Below are positions 16,645-28,038 of a DNA stretch of 58,891 bases, piece by piece. The notes under the pieces are model-generated. The model did not search any database. It was not told where the DNA came from and saw only the letters and a program-made list of their open reading frames with translations. The stretch lies in NCBI GenBank assembly GCA_021405325.1, contig QWII01000102.1, positions 1 through 58,891 of the forward strand, in the 5' to 3' direction. Made by a program: the position numbers and the translations under genes. Origin of the DNA: Caldilinea sp. CFX5 (GTDB lineage: Bacteria > Chloroflexota > Anaerolineae > Caldilineales > Caldilineaceae). Within the stretch, counting starts at the first letter, position 1. The number at the start of each line of letters is the position of its first letter.

Positions 16645-17808
16645 TTAAACGCCTAAAATATGCGTTAGGATCGTGGCGCCGCTACCGCCGATATTTTGCG
16701 CCATGCCGATGCGGGGGTTTTTCACCTGATTGGCGCCGGCGCTGCCGGTTAACTGTTGCACCAATTCGACAATTTGATAAACCCCCGTCGCGCCCACCGG
16801 ATGGCCGCGGCTCTTTAAGCCGCCCATGGTACTAATCGGCAGTTCGCCCTGAAGGCCGATCATTTCGTCATGGGCCATGCGCCAGCCTTCGCCGCGCCGA
16901 GCAAAGCCGGTGGCCTCCAGGCTTAGCGCACTCATGATTGTAAAGGCGTCATGCACCTCGAATAAGTCGATGTCGGCTTGCGTAACGCCGGCCTGGCGGT
17001 AGGCCTTCTGGCTGCTGGCGTGGGCTGCTTCCAGCCAGAGCGGGTCGCGCCGATCATGAACGGCCAGCGTATCGGTGGCGGCGGCGCTGGCAAGAATCTG
17101 CACGGCGCCCCGGTGGCGACCGGTGGTAAAGCGATAGGCCTGATCGGTTGCTACCAGCACCACAGCGGCGGCGCCATCGCAGACCGGGCTGCTGTCCAGA
17201 ATGTTGATGGGCGTAGCAATCACCGGCGCTTTGACATACTCCTCCAACGTCACTGCTTCCTGAAACATGGCGTTGGGATTGTTGGCGCCGTTGCGATGGG
17301 CGTTGATGCTAAAGCCGGCAAAGGCGTCAATCGGCACATCATACTCATACATATAGCGCTGCATCAGCAACGCGTTAAGCCCGACAAAGCTGACGCCATG
17401 CAACGCTTCGTAATCGGCATCTGCCGCCGTCGCCAATCCGGCGGTGGTATCCTTGCCCACCGTATCGGTCATCTTCTCGACGCCGCCGACAATGACCACA
17501 TCATGAAAACCGCTGGCGACCGCCATCATGCCGACCCGTAAGGCCGCCGCGCCACTGCCACAGGCCGCCTCGATCTTGGCCGCTTCAATGCCGGTCAAGC
17601 CACAGTAATCGGCCACCAGCGTGGCCAGATGTTCTTGATTGAGCAGACTCCCGCTCAACATGTTGCCCAGATAGAGGGCATCCGCCGTCTCGATGTTGGC
17701 ATCCGCCATCGCCGCCGATACGGCATCCGCCGCAATCTGCCGCGCCGACCGGTTCCACAACTCACCCACCGGTGACTGTCCAATGCCTACAATGGAAACA
17801 CTTCGCAT
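16645..17808 (-). CDS. thiolase-superfamily enzyme (SCP-x-like acyltransferase)
   Basis: A 387-residue thiolase-fold protein. The acylated Cys83 lies in KIEAACGSGAAAL, a conserved VHDAF follows near residue 295, and GHPVGATG with His336 is near 335-342. The second thiolase cysteine (in CIGGG) is replaced: the C-terminus reads NIGGSGATILTHIL. This is the pattern of SCP-x-type and archaeal-type thiolase-like enzymes that act with a separate zinc/OB-fold partner protein. No partner gene lies next to it. It may catalyse acyl-CoA condensation or cleavage, and the substrate is not evident. Confidence 0.85.
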   Translation of the reverse strand: MRSVSIVGIGQSPVGELWNRSARQIAADAVSAAMADANIETADALYLGNMLSGSLLNQEHLATLVADYCGLTGIEAAKIEAACGSGAAALRVGMMAVASGFHDVVIVGGVEKMTDTVGKDTTAGLATAADADYEALHGVSFVGLNALLMQRYMYEYDVPIDAFAGFSINAHRNGANNPNAMFQEAVTLEEYVKAPVIATPINILDSSPVCDGAAAVVLVATDQAYRFTTGRHRGAVQILASAAATDTLAVHDRRDPLWLEAAHASSQKAYRQAGVTQADIDLFEVHDAFTIMSALSLEATGFARRGEGWRMAHDEMIGLQGELPISTMGGLKSRGHPVGATGVYQIVELVQQLTGSAGANQVKNPRIGMAQNIGGSGATILTHILGV

Positions 17809-17827
17809 AACTTCTCCTACGGTAGAA

Positions 17828-17907
17828 CGTGATTCGTGCTACGTGCTGCGTGATTTTTCAACCTGCCGACACTTCACGTAACACGCAACACGAATCACGA
17901 ATTACGA
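17828..17907. repeat. imperfect hairpin of 7-bp words
   Basis: The left part repeats GTGATTC, GTGCTAC, GTGCTGC and GTGATTT (7-base steps), and the right part 17875-17900 pairs with it with a few mismatches. It separates two minus-strand genes. Similar wording (CGTGATTCGTGTTGTGTGA) occurs at about 20785-20803. Confidence 0.75.
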
Positions 17908-17908
17908 A

Positions 17909-19336
17909 TCACTTCAAAATATAATAAGTCGCCCGCTTACTGCCGATGCGGATCAACAAATTCTTTTCCACTAAGTCCGCCAGGTCGCGCCGGATGGTTT
18001 CGGCGCTGACATCGGGGACAAGCGCCTGATAGTCGCTGTTGGTGATGCGCCCATTGGTCGCCAGATAGGCCAGCACGCGCTCCTGGCGTTCATTCAAATA
18101 GCCCAACGGCCACTGTTGAGCCGGCGCGGCTGATGTGGCTGGCGCAGTCGGCGTCGTCGCCGTTTCCTCCCCCGCCGCATAAAGAATGACCCGAAAGCCG
18201 GCGGTCGTCTCCTCGAAGATCGGTTCGGGTAAACCGGCTTCGGCCATCGTGGCAATCATGCGGTCGATGCCGTAGCCCAACCGCTCAATATAGCCGAGAT
18301 CACTGAGGATGGCGACAATCGCTTCGTTGCGGCTGTAGCGCTCATCCTTGAGATTTTCCAGCGTCACATGGCCCGGCAGTCGGCCCGGACTGTAGATCTC
18401 CAGCCGGTCACTAAACATGAGCAACCGAACACCCTCGCCCCGAATGCTATAATCCCGATGGGCGATGGCGTTGACAATCGCCTCGCGCACCACCGGCAGT
18501 GGATAGGCGGTGGTCTCCTCGCGCTGCATCCCGACAATGCGCATTCCCCGCTGCATGTTGGTGACGACAAAGGCTTCGGCCAAGCGGATCTGCTCGGCCA
18601 GCGTGCCGCCGATGTCCTGGCGCACAAACTCGTCGCTCATGGCGGCGCCGGCATAGCGGACACAGATGATCTCGGCATTGCGGAAGAACTGTTGCGGTTC
18701 CCGCCCAAAGAGCAGAATGCCCGCCACCGTGGGCGTCCAGTCGGCGCCCACTTGTTTGCTCAGACAACCCCGTGCGGCCAAGACCGCCACCGGGTCATCC
18801 GCCGGCGCGACGGCAATCCGGTTCAGATACCGATCAACTTGCTGCTGGTCGAGATCGGTGAGGGAGGCATCGGGCGCCGGCTGGCTCTCATAGCCGGTGT
18901 CGCCACGTTCCAATAATAAGCGGCGCAACTCGCCTGTCGTTAATGGTCGATTCTGACCGGCTGTGCGGGTGACATAGCGTCCACCTAGGTTATAGAGATG
19001 GGGCAACCCCGGCGGCACCTGTACCACCACCACCTCACCGGCGCTACAAGTGGCGCAGTGGGGCGTCGGCAGGATCAGCGGCGGGTCGGTCAATAGCCCG
19101 GCCTCGACCACGGCTTCGCGTAAGGCGTCCAAATTGGCATTTTTTTGCGGCGCGCCTTTGGCCGTCACCCCCAGGAAGAGCAGGCCACCATTGGCATTGG
19201 CCATGGCCGCCAGCGTCTCGGCAATGTTGTCATGTTTCACACTGGCCGGCAAAAACGCGACATGGTCATTCTGCCCATTAGTCAGATAGGCCAACACTTC
19301 TTCTTCGGGCATGGCAGCGAAACGTCGTCGGATCAT
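17909..19336 (-). CDS. AlbA_2 (schlafen-like) domain transcriptional regulator
   Basis: A 475-residue protein of the RecG-like putative regulator group. The N-terminal AlbA_2 domain covers about residues 20-150 ([16 protein letters not shown], then [23 protein letters not shown]). A GHKL-like C-terminal ATP-binding module follows ([26 protein letters not shown] at about 285-310, then [16 protein letters not shown]). The end is a DeoR-type winged helix ([22 protein letters not shown]). Such proteins bind nucleic acid and are often near defence or stress genes, but here the neighbours are metabolic. Confidence 0.8.
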   Translation of the reverse strand: MIRRRFAAMPEEEVLAYLTNGQNDHVAFLPASVKHDNIAETLAAMANANGGLLFLGVTAKGAPQKNANLDALREAVVEAGLLTDPPLILPTPHCATCSAGEVVVVQVPPGLPHLYNLGGRYVTRTAGQNRPLTTGELRRLLLERGDTGYESQPAPDASLTDLDQQQVDRYLNRIAVAPADDPVAVLAARGCLSKQVGADWTPTVAGILLFGREPQQFFRNAEIICVRYAGAAMSDEFVRQDIGGTLAEQIRLAEAFVVTNMQRGMRIVGMQREETTAYPLPVVREAIVNAIAHRDYSIRGEGVRLLMFSDRLEIYSPGRLPGHVTLENLKDERYSRNEAIVAILSDLGYIERLGYGIDRMIATMAEAGLPEPIFEETTAGFRVILYAAGEETATTPTAPATSAAPAQQWPLGYLNERQERVLAYLATNGRITNSDYQALVPDVSAETIRRDLADLVEKNLLIRIGSKRATYYILK

Positions 19337-19377
19337 TGGCGTATAATTTTTTACCTGATGAGTAGGAACGGCCCCGG

Positions 19378-20718
19378 CTAGCCGCCTAACCTTTGGCGAC
19401 AGTTTATCATACTCTCGCCATTAGGGGCAGCAAGCATTTCTACAGTTTGAAGCGTTTCGACAGTTTGAATAAAGAGTTGATCCGGCGTTGGTGGTTGAAA
19501 ACCCGCCGGTTGGTGCCGTAACAAAAATAAGAGTTCTCGTTGCTCTCTTGGCGCACTAGCAGGATCGGTTGGCGTTGGTTGTAGCGTTAGTAGGGCGCAA
19601 ACGCTAATGGTGTCAGGCGGTATAGTCGGTTGTACAGTGTGGCTGACACTCAATGTTGTGTAGCTGGCCAAGTCATCGATCCGCTGCACACCCTTATCTT
19701 GAATCAACTCACGCAGCCAAGGTAGCTCATTAGGTTTCATTGATAGTGTCGTTGTCACGACAACTGCATCAACAAGCTCCTCCCTCCCTTCCAGCAAGTA
19801 GGCAAGAACGACCCCCTCCGGGTAAAAAGGATGAACCGGTGTGCCGGCACAAAACTGCAAGCCCAGATCGCTCTGCTGGAAGCGGAGCGGCGCCCCCAGC
19901 CCCGGTCGCCCGGCGCCTAAGGCCGCTTCATCCAACACGTAACGAAAGCGCCGACAGATCAAGTTGCGGTCATGGAGCGGATGGACGGCGATAATTTCCC
20001 GAATGGCTTGGGGGGTGCGCGTCCAATCGGCCCAGTCGAACTTTTTATAGAGCGCTCCTTCAAACCCGCCCGGCGCATAGAGCTGGGTTACACCATAACC
20101 GTTGGCGCGATTCTGCCACCAGGCAAAGGTCAAATAGGTTTGCCCGCCAAGTAAAATCACTGTGTCCGGCGCCGCCACCCCGGCCGCGCCGGTGGTCTGG
20201 CCGGCGGTTCGGTAGCTGACAGCGTACGCATCAATGGCTTCGCTCTGGGTTGGTTCGGCCACATAGCCCAAGCCGGCGCCGGCGCGGTAACTGGGCAGGA
20301 TGGCGTAAGGCACAAAAGCCGTCGTTGGGCGATCCGGGCTGACCTGCACTGTTGGCGTCGTGCCGGTGACCACTTGACCATCATAGATGACAGCGCCGAT
20401 GGGGCCGTTGGGCGTTGTACCGCCCATAGAAAAAAGCGGGCGGCGGGGGGCGGCGGCGGTCGTCGTGTCGTAGGTGAAGAAGAGCAGGTATTCGGGCGCC
20501 GCGTCGCCGTCGATGTTGACTTCCTCGACATCGCGCAGGGGCGACCAGGCGGCCGGCAACACTTCGGTCAAGGGTAAGGCGGCGGTCTCGCGTCGCTGGA
20601 AAGCAGCGCAACTGATAACAAAGAGCGGCAGGCAGAGAATTATGTATTTGAACCAATGTCGGCGGTTGGCGAACGGGCCGACATTGGGCAAAATCTGCGC
20701 GGTAATGACTTGCGACAC
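19378..20718 (-). CDS. unknown exported lipoprotein
   Basis: I do not recognise this protein. After a hydrophobic stretch ([13 protein letters not shown]) a lipobox Cys suggests a lipoprotein. The mature part has about 400 residues and a segment [22 protein letters not shown] that looks like a single FG-GAP/EF-like repeat; later parts show [18 protein letters not shown] and a Thr/Pro-rich tail. The start is uncertain: an ATG at 20817 would include 33 residues of low-complexity sequence, so I prefer the GTG at 20718. It is divergent from yvcK. Confidence 0.6.
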   Translation of the reverse strand: MSQVITAQILPNVGPFANRRHWFKYIILCLPLFVISCAAFQRRETAALPLTEVLPAAWSPLRDVEEVNIDGDAAPEYLLFFTYDTTTAAAPRRPLFSMGGTTPNGPIGAVIYDGQVVTGTTPTVQVSPDRPTTAFVPYAILPSYRAGAGLGYVAEPTQSEAIDAYAVSYRTAGQTTGAAGVAAPDTVILLGGQTYLTFAWWQNRANGYGVTQLYAPGGFEGALYKKFDWADWTRTPQAIREIIAVHPLHDRNLICRRFRYVLDEAALGAGRPGLGAPLRFQQSDLGLQFCAGTPVHPFYPEGVVLAYLLEGREELVDAVVVTTTLSMKPNELPWLRELIQDKGVQRIDDLASYTTLSVSHTVQPTIPPDTISVCALLTLQPTPTDPASAPREQRELLFLLRHQPAGFQPPTPDQLFIQTVETLQTVEMLAAPNGESMINCRQRLGG

Positions 20719-20959
20719 TTGATAACTCGACTTACAATGGATGGATGAACCTGTTGGTTTGTAAACGGTTCGTGAAAATCGCGACCCGTGATTCGTGTTG
20801 TGTGACCTGTTCAACAACCGATTGTTTCGGTAATACGAAATCGTTACTTGCGTCTAGTCGGTTTGTGGCCGGCTAGGCGCAAGCTTGCTAGTTTGATTGT
20901 AACGTAGAGTCGATGTGAAGTAAAAGCGCTCAGGTGCTTTGGGACTATTTCAAAACAAC

Positions 20960-21976
<1,017 letters not shown>

Positions 21977-21982
<6 letters not shown>

Positions 21983-22017
21983 TCCAGAGTCTGTAACAGT
22001 GAGACTCTGGACTACGG
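21977..22017. repeat. 16-bp hairpin holding the yvcK stop codon
   Basis: The arms 21977-21992 and 22002-22017 are exact reverse complements with a 9-base loop. The stop TAG of yvcK (21980-21982) is part of the left arm. It may act as terminator, although no long T-run follows. Confidence 0.9.
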
Positions 22018-22066
22018 CTAATTTCGCCGCGCAGAAGCTTCCATACATGTTATTTATCCAGCCTTA

Positions 22067-22075
22067 TGGTACAAT
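22067..22075 (+). promoter_or_regulatory. possible extended -10 promoter for gap
   Basis: TGGTACAAT has the TGn extension joined to a TACAAT -10 box. No good -35 is visible at 17 bp. It lies 257 bases before the gap start, leaving a long leader that contains the hairpin at 22200-22294. Confidence 0.45.
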
Positions 22076-22199
22076 GGATTGCGAACTTGCACCTAAGATA
22101 GCGGCATGTTCAAATTTTACAGCGCTTATTGTTTGGAAACTATCGTTTTTTATTCATTTACATTGCAGTAAAGAGTTTTCGGACAAAGCAAAAATACCA

Positions 22200-22294
22200 G
22201 TAACTACTAAGCCCGCTCTGAGCCGCACCCAAAGGGTTCCCGGTGACTGGCGATGGGCCGCCAGTCCGTGACTGGCTCAGAGCTTAGTAGTTAC
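22200..22294. repeat. long hairpin in the gap leader
   Basis: GTAACTACTAAG...GCTCTGAGCC (22200-22224) pairs with GGCTCAGAGCTTAGTAGTTAC (22274-22294) with a small bulge; the inside contains a second, smaller pairing (GGTGACTGGCG with CGCCAGT-like bases). It fills most of the second half of the 349-base yvcK-gap interval, 37 bases before the start codon. Confidence 0.85.
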
Positions 22295-22331
22295 AAGTAC
22301 CAAATAAAAGCTTGGTTGTAAAGGAGAGATC

Positions 22332-23345
22332 ATGACTACAAAAATTGCGATTAATGGTTTTGGCCGTATTGGCCGCCAGGTGACCAAAGCGCTTTTTGAG
22401 AAGTATCGCGGTCAGTTTGATTTGGTGGCGGTCAACGACTTGAGCGATGTGAAGACCAACGCGCACCTCTTTAAGTATGACAGCAACTATGGCGTCTACA
22501 AAGGCGATGTGAGCGTCGAGGGCGGCGACATCATCATCGATGGCGACCGCGTGAAGGTGTGCAGCGAGCGCGACCCCAGCAAATTGCCCTGGGGCGATAT
22601 GGGTGTGGACCTTGTGATCGAAAGCACGGGGCTTTTCACCGCTCGTGAAAAGGCCGCTCTGCACCTGAGCGCCGGCGCCAAGAAGGTGATCATCAGCGCT
22701 CCGGCCAAAGGCGAAGACATCACCATCTGCATGGGCGTGAACCAGGAAAAGTATGACCCGGCCAAGCACCAGGTCATTTCTAATGCCAGTTGCACCACCA
22801 ATGGTCTCGCCCCGGTCGCCAAGGTGTTGTTCGAGCGCTTCGGTATTGAAAAGGGCATTCTGACCACCGTCCATGCCTACACTAACTCGCAGCGCCTGCT
22901 TGACCTGGCCACGCCCGATCTGCGTGACGCCCGCGCCGCGGCGTTGAACATTGTACCGTCCGCCACCGGCGCCGCCCGCGCCGTTGGGCTGGTCATCCCC
23001 GAATTGCAAGGCAAGTTTACCGGCATGGCCTTCCGTGTCCCGACCCCGACCGTTTCGGTGGTTGATTTCACGGCGCTCCTCAGCCGCGATGTGACAGTGC
23101 AGGACATTAACAGCGCCATGAAAGAGTACGCCGAAGGCCCGATGAAGGGCATTCTGGCCTACACGGAAGAGCCGCTGGTCTCCTCCGACCTCAAGGGCAA
23201 CCCCCACTCCTCGATCTTCAGCGCCCTCGACACCCTGGTCATCGGCGGCAACATGATCAAGGCCGTCTCCTGGTATGACAACGAGTGGGGCTATAGCGTG
23301 CGCGTGACCGATCTGGCGAAGTTTATTGCCGATAAGGGCATCTAA
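22332..23345 (+). CDS. gap: glyceraldehyde-3-phosphate dehydrogenase
   Basis: A 337-residue type I GAPDH. The NAD motif [14 protein letters not shown] starts at residue 4, and an acidic residue follows the second strand (VNDLSD), which fits NAD over NADP. The catalytic Cys154 is in [12 protein letters not shown], and the usual [10 protein letters not shown] segment is near the C-terminus. It oxidises glyceraldehyde-3-phosphate to 1,3-bisphosphoglycerate. It is the first gene of a gap-pgk-x-tpiA cluster in which each junction carries a hairpin. AAGGAGAG is placed well for ATG 22332. Confidence 0.97.
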   Translation: MTTKIAINGFGRIGRQVTKALFEKYRGQFDLVAVNDLSDVKTNAHLFKYDSNYGVYKGDVSVEGGDIIIDGDRVKVCSERDPSKLPWGDMGVDLVIESTGLFTAREKAALHLSAGAKKVIISAPAKGEDITICMGVNQEKYDPAKHQVISNASCTTNGLAPVAKVLFERFGIEKGILTTVHAYTNSQRLLDLATPDLRDARAAALNIVPSATGAARAVGLVIPELQGKFTGMAFRVPTPTVSVVDFTALLSRDVTVQDINSAMKEYAEGPMKGILAYTEEPLVSSDLKGNPHSSIFSALDTLVIGGNMIKAVSWYDNEWGYSVRVTDLAKFIADKGI

Positions 23346-23355
23346 GTCTGACAAG

Positions 23356-23438
23356 GTGACAAGGTGACAGGGTGACAGGGTGGAGTTGACACTGTTATCT
23401 TGTTCGCCTGTCACCCCTTCACCCTGTCACCTTGTCAC
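23356..23438. repeat. hairpin between gap and pgk
   Basis: The left arm is made of 8-base words GTGACAAG/GTGACAGG (from 23356), and 20 bp of it pair exactly with the right arm ending at 23438. The same wording occurs inside the large regulator gene at 44488-44627 and as single arms at 36701-36712 and 39050-39065. Confidence 0.9.
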
Positions 23439-23462
23439 GAACGGTCTGGCGAGAGAACGACT

Positions 23463-24641
<1,179 letters not shown>

Positions 24642-24643
24642 TT

Positions 24644-24726
24644 AACTTGGTGATTGGGTCATTGGGTAACTCGGTGAGTGAGCTTGTCGAACTCACCGAG
24701 TTACCCAATGACCCAATCACCAAGTT
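24644..24726. repeat. 36-bp perfect hairpin after pgk
   Basis: The arms 24644-24679 and 24691-24726 are exact reverse complements around the loop GAGCTTGTCGA. The stem is read as 8-base words: TTGGTGAT, TGGGTCAT, TGGGTAAC, TCGGTGAG. It begins just after the pgk stop codon. Confidence 0.95.
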
Positions 24727-24761
24727 GCACCTTCCACCTACATTCTCATTAAGTGATCATC

Positions 24762-25133
24762 ATGAACATCTTCCAACGCATTGCTAACTTCTTCCGCGGG
24801 GGCGGGGCGGCGGGTGACAACCGCTATTTCCCCATCCACGTCCTCAGCCGGCGCTGTCGCGAACCGTTGACCGGGCAGGTTGATCTGCTCAATGAGTTGA
24901 GCCTGACCGAAGAGGATGATAGCGCGTTCTATACGCGCAAAGTCCTGCATACCACCGGTCGCACCCGCTGTTTCGACCAGGTGGAGGTGCTGCTCTGGTT
25001 TGACAAAAACAAACAACTGCTGCGTAACGAAGTCTGGGGCGGGGAATGGCTGGACGCGGACGCCTATGAACGGGCCGAAGCAGACTTTCAGGCGCGCCTG
25101 GCGGAAGCCGCAATGCCGAAAGAAGATCAATAG
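24762..25133 (+). CDS. small unknown protein in the glycolytic cluster
   Basis: About 123 residues, with no family that I recognise. It begins with an amphipathic helix (MNIFQRIANFFRGG) and then a compact region with HVLSRRCREPLTGQVDLLNELS, two further Cys and RCFDQVEVLLWFDKNKQLL, followed by WGGEWLDADAYERAEADF. It may be a small cytoplasmic or membrane-touching protein. Its place between pgk and tpiA with tight spacing suggests it is expressed with glycolysis. The GTG at 24753 would add three residues. Confidence 0.65.
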   Translation: MNIFQRIANFFRGGGAAGDNRYFPIHVLSRRCREPLTGQVDLLNELSLTEEDDSAFYTRKVLHTTGRTRCFDQVEVLLWFDKNKQLLRNEVWGGEWLDADAYERAEADFQARLAEAAMPKEDQ

Positions 25134-25145
25134 GAGGGTGCGTAT

Positions 25146-25175
25146 CGTAGGGGCATGAACTATCATGCCCCTACG
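25146..25175. repeat. 13-bp hairpin upstream of tpiA (family E)
   Basis: CGTAGGGGCATGA (25146-25158) pairs exactly with TCATGCCCCTACG (25163-25175). Read on the other strand it is almost identical to the core of the hairpin at 2037-2064. Confidence 0.85.
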
Positions 25176-25220
25176 GTGCGCTATCCCTGAATCATTTTAT
25201 AAAAACGAGGAGAAAACGCC

Positions 25221-25985
25221 ATGCGCAGACCGATGATGGCCGGCAACTGGAAAATGAACAAAACTCCCGGCGAAGCGGTCCACTTGGCGCACGCCATTGC
25301 CGATGCCGTGGCCGGGGTGTCGAATGTCGATTGTGTGGTTTGCCCCCCCTTTGTGGCGCTCTCGGCCGTGGGGGTGGCTTTGCAAGGGACGACAGTGGCC
25401 GTCGGCGCCCAAAATATCCACTGGGCCGATAGCGGCGCGTACACCGGCGAAGTGAGCGCGCCTATGCTCAAAGGGTTGGCGACTTATGTGATTATCGGCC
25501 ATAGTGAACGTCGCCAATATTTTGCTGAAACGGATGAGGGCGTGAACAAGAAACTTCATGCCGCCCTGACCCACGGCTTAACGCCCATTGTCTGCGTTGG
25601 CGAAACGTTGGCGCAAAACCAGGGCGGTGAGACGCAAGCCATTGTCACTATGCAGGTGGAAGCCGCCCTGCAAGGCTTGAGCGCCGAACAAGTGCAGGCG
25701 TTGGTCATTGCCTATGAACCGATCTGGGCGATTGGCACCGGTCTCGCCGCCACGGCGGAACAGGCCGGCACGATCTGTGGCATTGTGCGCCAGGTGGTGG
25801 CGGCGCTCTATAGTCCCGCCATCGCCGAGACGGTGCGCATTCTCTATGGCGGTAGCACCAACGAAAAGAACATCGGTGAGATCATGCAGCAAGCTGACAT
25901 CGACGGCGCGCTCATCGGCGGCGCGGCGCTCAAAGTGGAAAGCTACGGGGCGATGGTGCAGACAACGGGTGCGTTGTATCGCTAG
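25221..25985 (+). CDS. tpiA: triosephosphate isomerase
   Basis: A 254-residue TIM barrel. Active-site residues are Asn9 and Lys11 (AGNWKMNK), His94 ([10 protein letters not shown]) and Glu166 ([11 protein letters not shown]), and the phosphate loop is YGGSTNEKN. It interconverts dihydroxyacetone phosphate and glyceraldehyde 3-phosphate. GAGGAG lies upstream of ATG 25221. It is the last gene of the glycolytic cluster. Confidence 0.97.
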   Translation: MRRPMMAGNWKMNKTPGEAVHLAHAIADAVAGVSNVDCVVCPPFVALSAVGVALQGTTVAVGAQNIHWADSGAYTGEVSAPMLKGLATYVIIGHSERRQYFAETDEGVNKKLHAALTHGLTPIVCVGETLAQNQGGETQAIVTMQVEAALQGLSAEQVQALVIAYEPIWAIGTGLAATAEQAGTICGIVRQVVAALYSPAIAETVRILYGGSTNEKNIGEIMQQADIDGALIGGAALKVESYGAMVQTTGALYR

Positions 25986-26025
25986 GTTATGTCTCCCTGT
26001 CGTGGGTAAAGCGTGAGAAAATCAG

Positions 26026-26096
26026 CAGGATGCACCGTTGTAGTTCAAGTGATTAGATGATATACTGTCATAAAATTGGGCTACGGGTGCATCCTG
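26026..26096. repeat. inverted repeat after tpiA
   Basis: CAGGATGCACC (26026-26036) pairs with GGTGCATCCTG (26086-26096), enclosing an AT-rich 49-base loop. It lies between tpiA and the toxin-antitoxin pair. Confidence 0.7.
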
Positions 26097-26141
26097 TTCA
26101 TGTAAGGCAGGAAGGAACTCACACCTAGATAGGAAAAATTT

Positions 26142-26381
26142 ATGTACGCAACGAACATAGAACAAATTGAAGATGAGATTAATCAACTTCCCTTTGCCGA
26201 CCAGCTTTGGTTAGCAGAGCGTATGATTCACCGTCTGCGCCTGCACACACAGGTTGCACGTCCATCATTAGAAAGCCAATTAGCGGCAATGGCGCGTGAT
26301 CCGGATATTCAACGTGAATTACGTGAGATCGAAATGGAATTCGCTGGGACAGAAGGCGATGGGTTGGATAGCATCAAATGA
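26142..26381 (+). CDS. putative antitoxin of a MazF-type module
   Basis: A 79-residue acidic protein that starts YATNIEQIEDEINQLPFADQ and has a helix with LWLAERMIHRLR. I see no MazE-type SpoVT/AbrB or Phd fold, so the family is unclear. Its function is inferred from position: the stop overlaps the start of the MazF-like gene by four bases (ATGA), the normal antitoxin-toxin layout. Base composition is clearly lower in GC than the neighbours, which suggests transfer. Confidence 0.65.
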   Translation: MYATNIEQIEDEINQLPFADQLWLAERMIHRLRLHTQVARPSLESQLAAMARDPDIQRELREIEMEFAGTEGDGLDSIK

Positions 26382-26725
26382 CAATTCAACGCGGTGACAT
26401 TTATTTTGTAAATTTAAACCCAGTTCAAGGACGCGAGCAGGCAGGAGAGCGTCCAGTCTTGGTTCTTTCGATTGATGCGATTAATCAACTTCCTTTGGTA
26501 GTTACAGTAGTAGTCGGTACAAAGGGTGCGAATGTACCGCGCGATTATGCAACAAATGTTAGGGTAGCAGCCGCAGCCAGTGGGCTACCAATGGAAACAG
26601 TCTTTTTGTGTTTTCAAATACGTTCCCTTGACCCTAATCGTTTTCCATCGGCACCCAGAGGCAAGGTAACAGGGCGCGCACTTGAGCAAATTGAAGAAAC
26701 TGTCCGCTACTGTCTCGGTTTATAG
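26378..26725 (+). CDS. mazF: MazF/PemK-family endoribonuclease toxin
   Basis: A 115-residue PemK/MazF protein. The opening IQRGDIYFVNLNPVQGREQAGERPVLVLS is replaced in parts by family-typical residues: the GREQxGxRPVLV stretch contains the catalytic Arg, and VFLCFQIRSLDPNRF has the conserved strand with Gln/Ile-Arg. It should cut single-stranded mRNA at short motifs when released from its antitoxin at 26142. Codon use and lower GC match the antitoxin and differ from nearby genes. Confidence 0.9.
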   Translation: MTIQRGDIYFVNLNPVQGREQAGERPVLVLSIDAINQLPLVVTVVVGTKGANVPRDYATNVRVAAAASGLPMETVFLCFQIRSLDPNRFPSAPRGKVTGRALEQIEETVRYCLGL

Positions 26726-26802
26726 ATGTAGTGGAAGTTGATGCTTTTGTAGTATATTAACTCTTCATAACCTTTCTCCATACCCAAATAAAATAACAGC
26801 TT

Positions 26803-27924
26803 ATGCGCATCACCAAACTTGAAACACTGATCGTCAAGCCGCGCTGGGTCTTTTTGAAGATGTACACCGACGAAGGACTAGTCGGTCTAGGCGAGCCGAC
26901 GCTGGAAAACCGGGCGCGCACCATTGTCCAGGCAGTGGCGGAGCTGGAGCCGTATCTCATCGGCAAAGACCCGACCCGTGTGGTTCATCACTGGCAGGCG
27001 ATGTACAAACATGCCTTCTACCGGGGTGGCCCAGTTTTGACTAGCGCTCTCTCCGGCGTCGAGCAGGCGCTCTGGGACTTGGCCGGCAAGGCGGCAGGCG
27101 TACCCGTTTATCAACTGTTGGGCGGCCCCCTGCGTGACCGGATCAAGGTTTATGCCCATTGTCATGGTGAGACCACCGAAGAACTGGTTGCGAATGCTCA
27201 GGCCAGGGTGGCGCAAGGCTTCCGCGCGCTCAAGACCGGCATCTGGGGTGGACGACCGGCGCGGGTGATTGAGACGCCCGGCTTTGTCGACCGGGTGGCG
27301 GAACGGCTGGCGACGTTGCGCAGCGCCGTTGGCAAGGAAGTGGATATTGGCGTCGATTTTCACGGCGCAATCAGCCCGCAAACCGCTGGTCTGCTCATCA
27401 AGGCATTGGAGCCGTACCAACCCCTCTTTTTTGAAGAGATTGTCCAGTGCCAGAATGTCGAGGTGATGGCTGACCTGGCGCGCAAGACCCACATCCCGAT
27501 TGCCACCGGTGAGCGGCTCTTTACTAAATGGGCCTTCCGCGAAGTGTTGGAAAAGGGCGCGGCCACCATTCTCCAACCGGATCTTTCCCATGCCGGCGGC
27601 ATCTTTGAAACGCGTCTGATTGCTGGCATGGCCGAAGCGTACTATGCCGCCATCGCCCCGCACTGCCCACTAGGGCCAATTTCGTTAGCCGCCGGTCTTC
27701 AGGTGGATGCCGCCATCCCCAACTTTCTGGCCCAGGAACAGGTTCACCTGGGTGAGGGCTATCTGAAAGAGCCATTTGTGGTGAAAGCTGGCTATATCGA
27801 TCTGCCGACCAAACCGGGGCTGGGCATTGAACTGGATGAGGAAGGCGTCGCTGCGCAACTGGGCGAACCGCGCCGCTATCCTGGGCTGTATGATCCCGAT
27901 GATGGCGCGGCGATTGATCATTAA
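26803..27924 (+). CDS. dgoD: D-galactonate dehydratase-like enzyme
   Basis: A 373-residue enolase-superfamily protein. Metal ligands are Asp185 (GVDFHGAI), Glu211 (FFEEIV) and Glu237 (TGERLF), and the catalytic His287 lies in APHCPLGPI. The sequence follows DgoD closely in many places (FYRGGPVLTSALSGVEQALW, LQPDLSHAGGI, TKPGLGIELDEEGV). It would convert galactonate to 2-keto-3-deoxygalactonate. Near relatives act on other sugar acids, so the exact substrate is open. It begins the second sugar-acid island. Confidence 0.85.
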   Translation: MRITKLETLIVKPRWVFLKMYTDEGLVGLGEPTLENRARTIVQAVAELEPYLIGKDPTRVVHHWQAMYKHAFYRGGPVLTSALSGVEQALWDLAGKAAGVPVYQLLGGPLRDRIKVYAHCHGETTEELVANAQARVAQGFRALKTGIWGGRPARVIETPGFVDRVAERLATLRSAVGKEVDIGVDFHGAISPQTAGLLIKALEPYQPLFFEEIVQCQNVEVMADLARKTHIPIATGERLFTKWAFREVLEKGAATILQPDLSHAGGIFETRLIAGMAEAYYAAIAPHCPLGPISLAAGLQVDAAIPNFLAQEQVHLGEGYLKEPFVVKAGYIDLPTKPGLGIELDEEGVAAQLGEPRRYPGLYDPDDGAAIDH

Positions 27925-27929
27925 CACAA

Positions 27930-28000
27930 TATCACCGCGAATCAGGAGGATTTGCGAATAACGGAAGGAGATTCGCAAATCCTCCTGATTCGCGGTGATA
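27930..28000. repeat. 30-bp perfect hairpin
   Basis: The arms 27930-27959 and 27971-28000 are exact reverse complements around an 11-base loop. It starts six bases after the dgoD-like stop codon and ends 39 bases before the next start. Confidence 0.95.
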
Positions 28001-28038
28001 GGCTGATTTTTACCCACACGATCAAAAGAAGGGCTGAG

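Noticed and set aside
22284..23414. Minus-strand frame opposite gap
   Set aside because: Antisense shadow of a highly conserved GAPDH gene; no domain recognisable.
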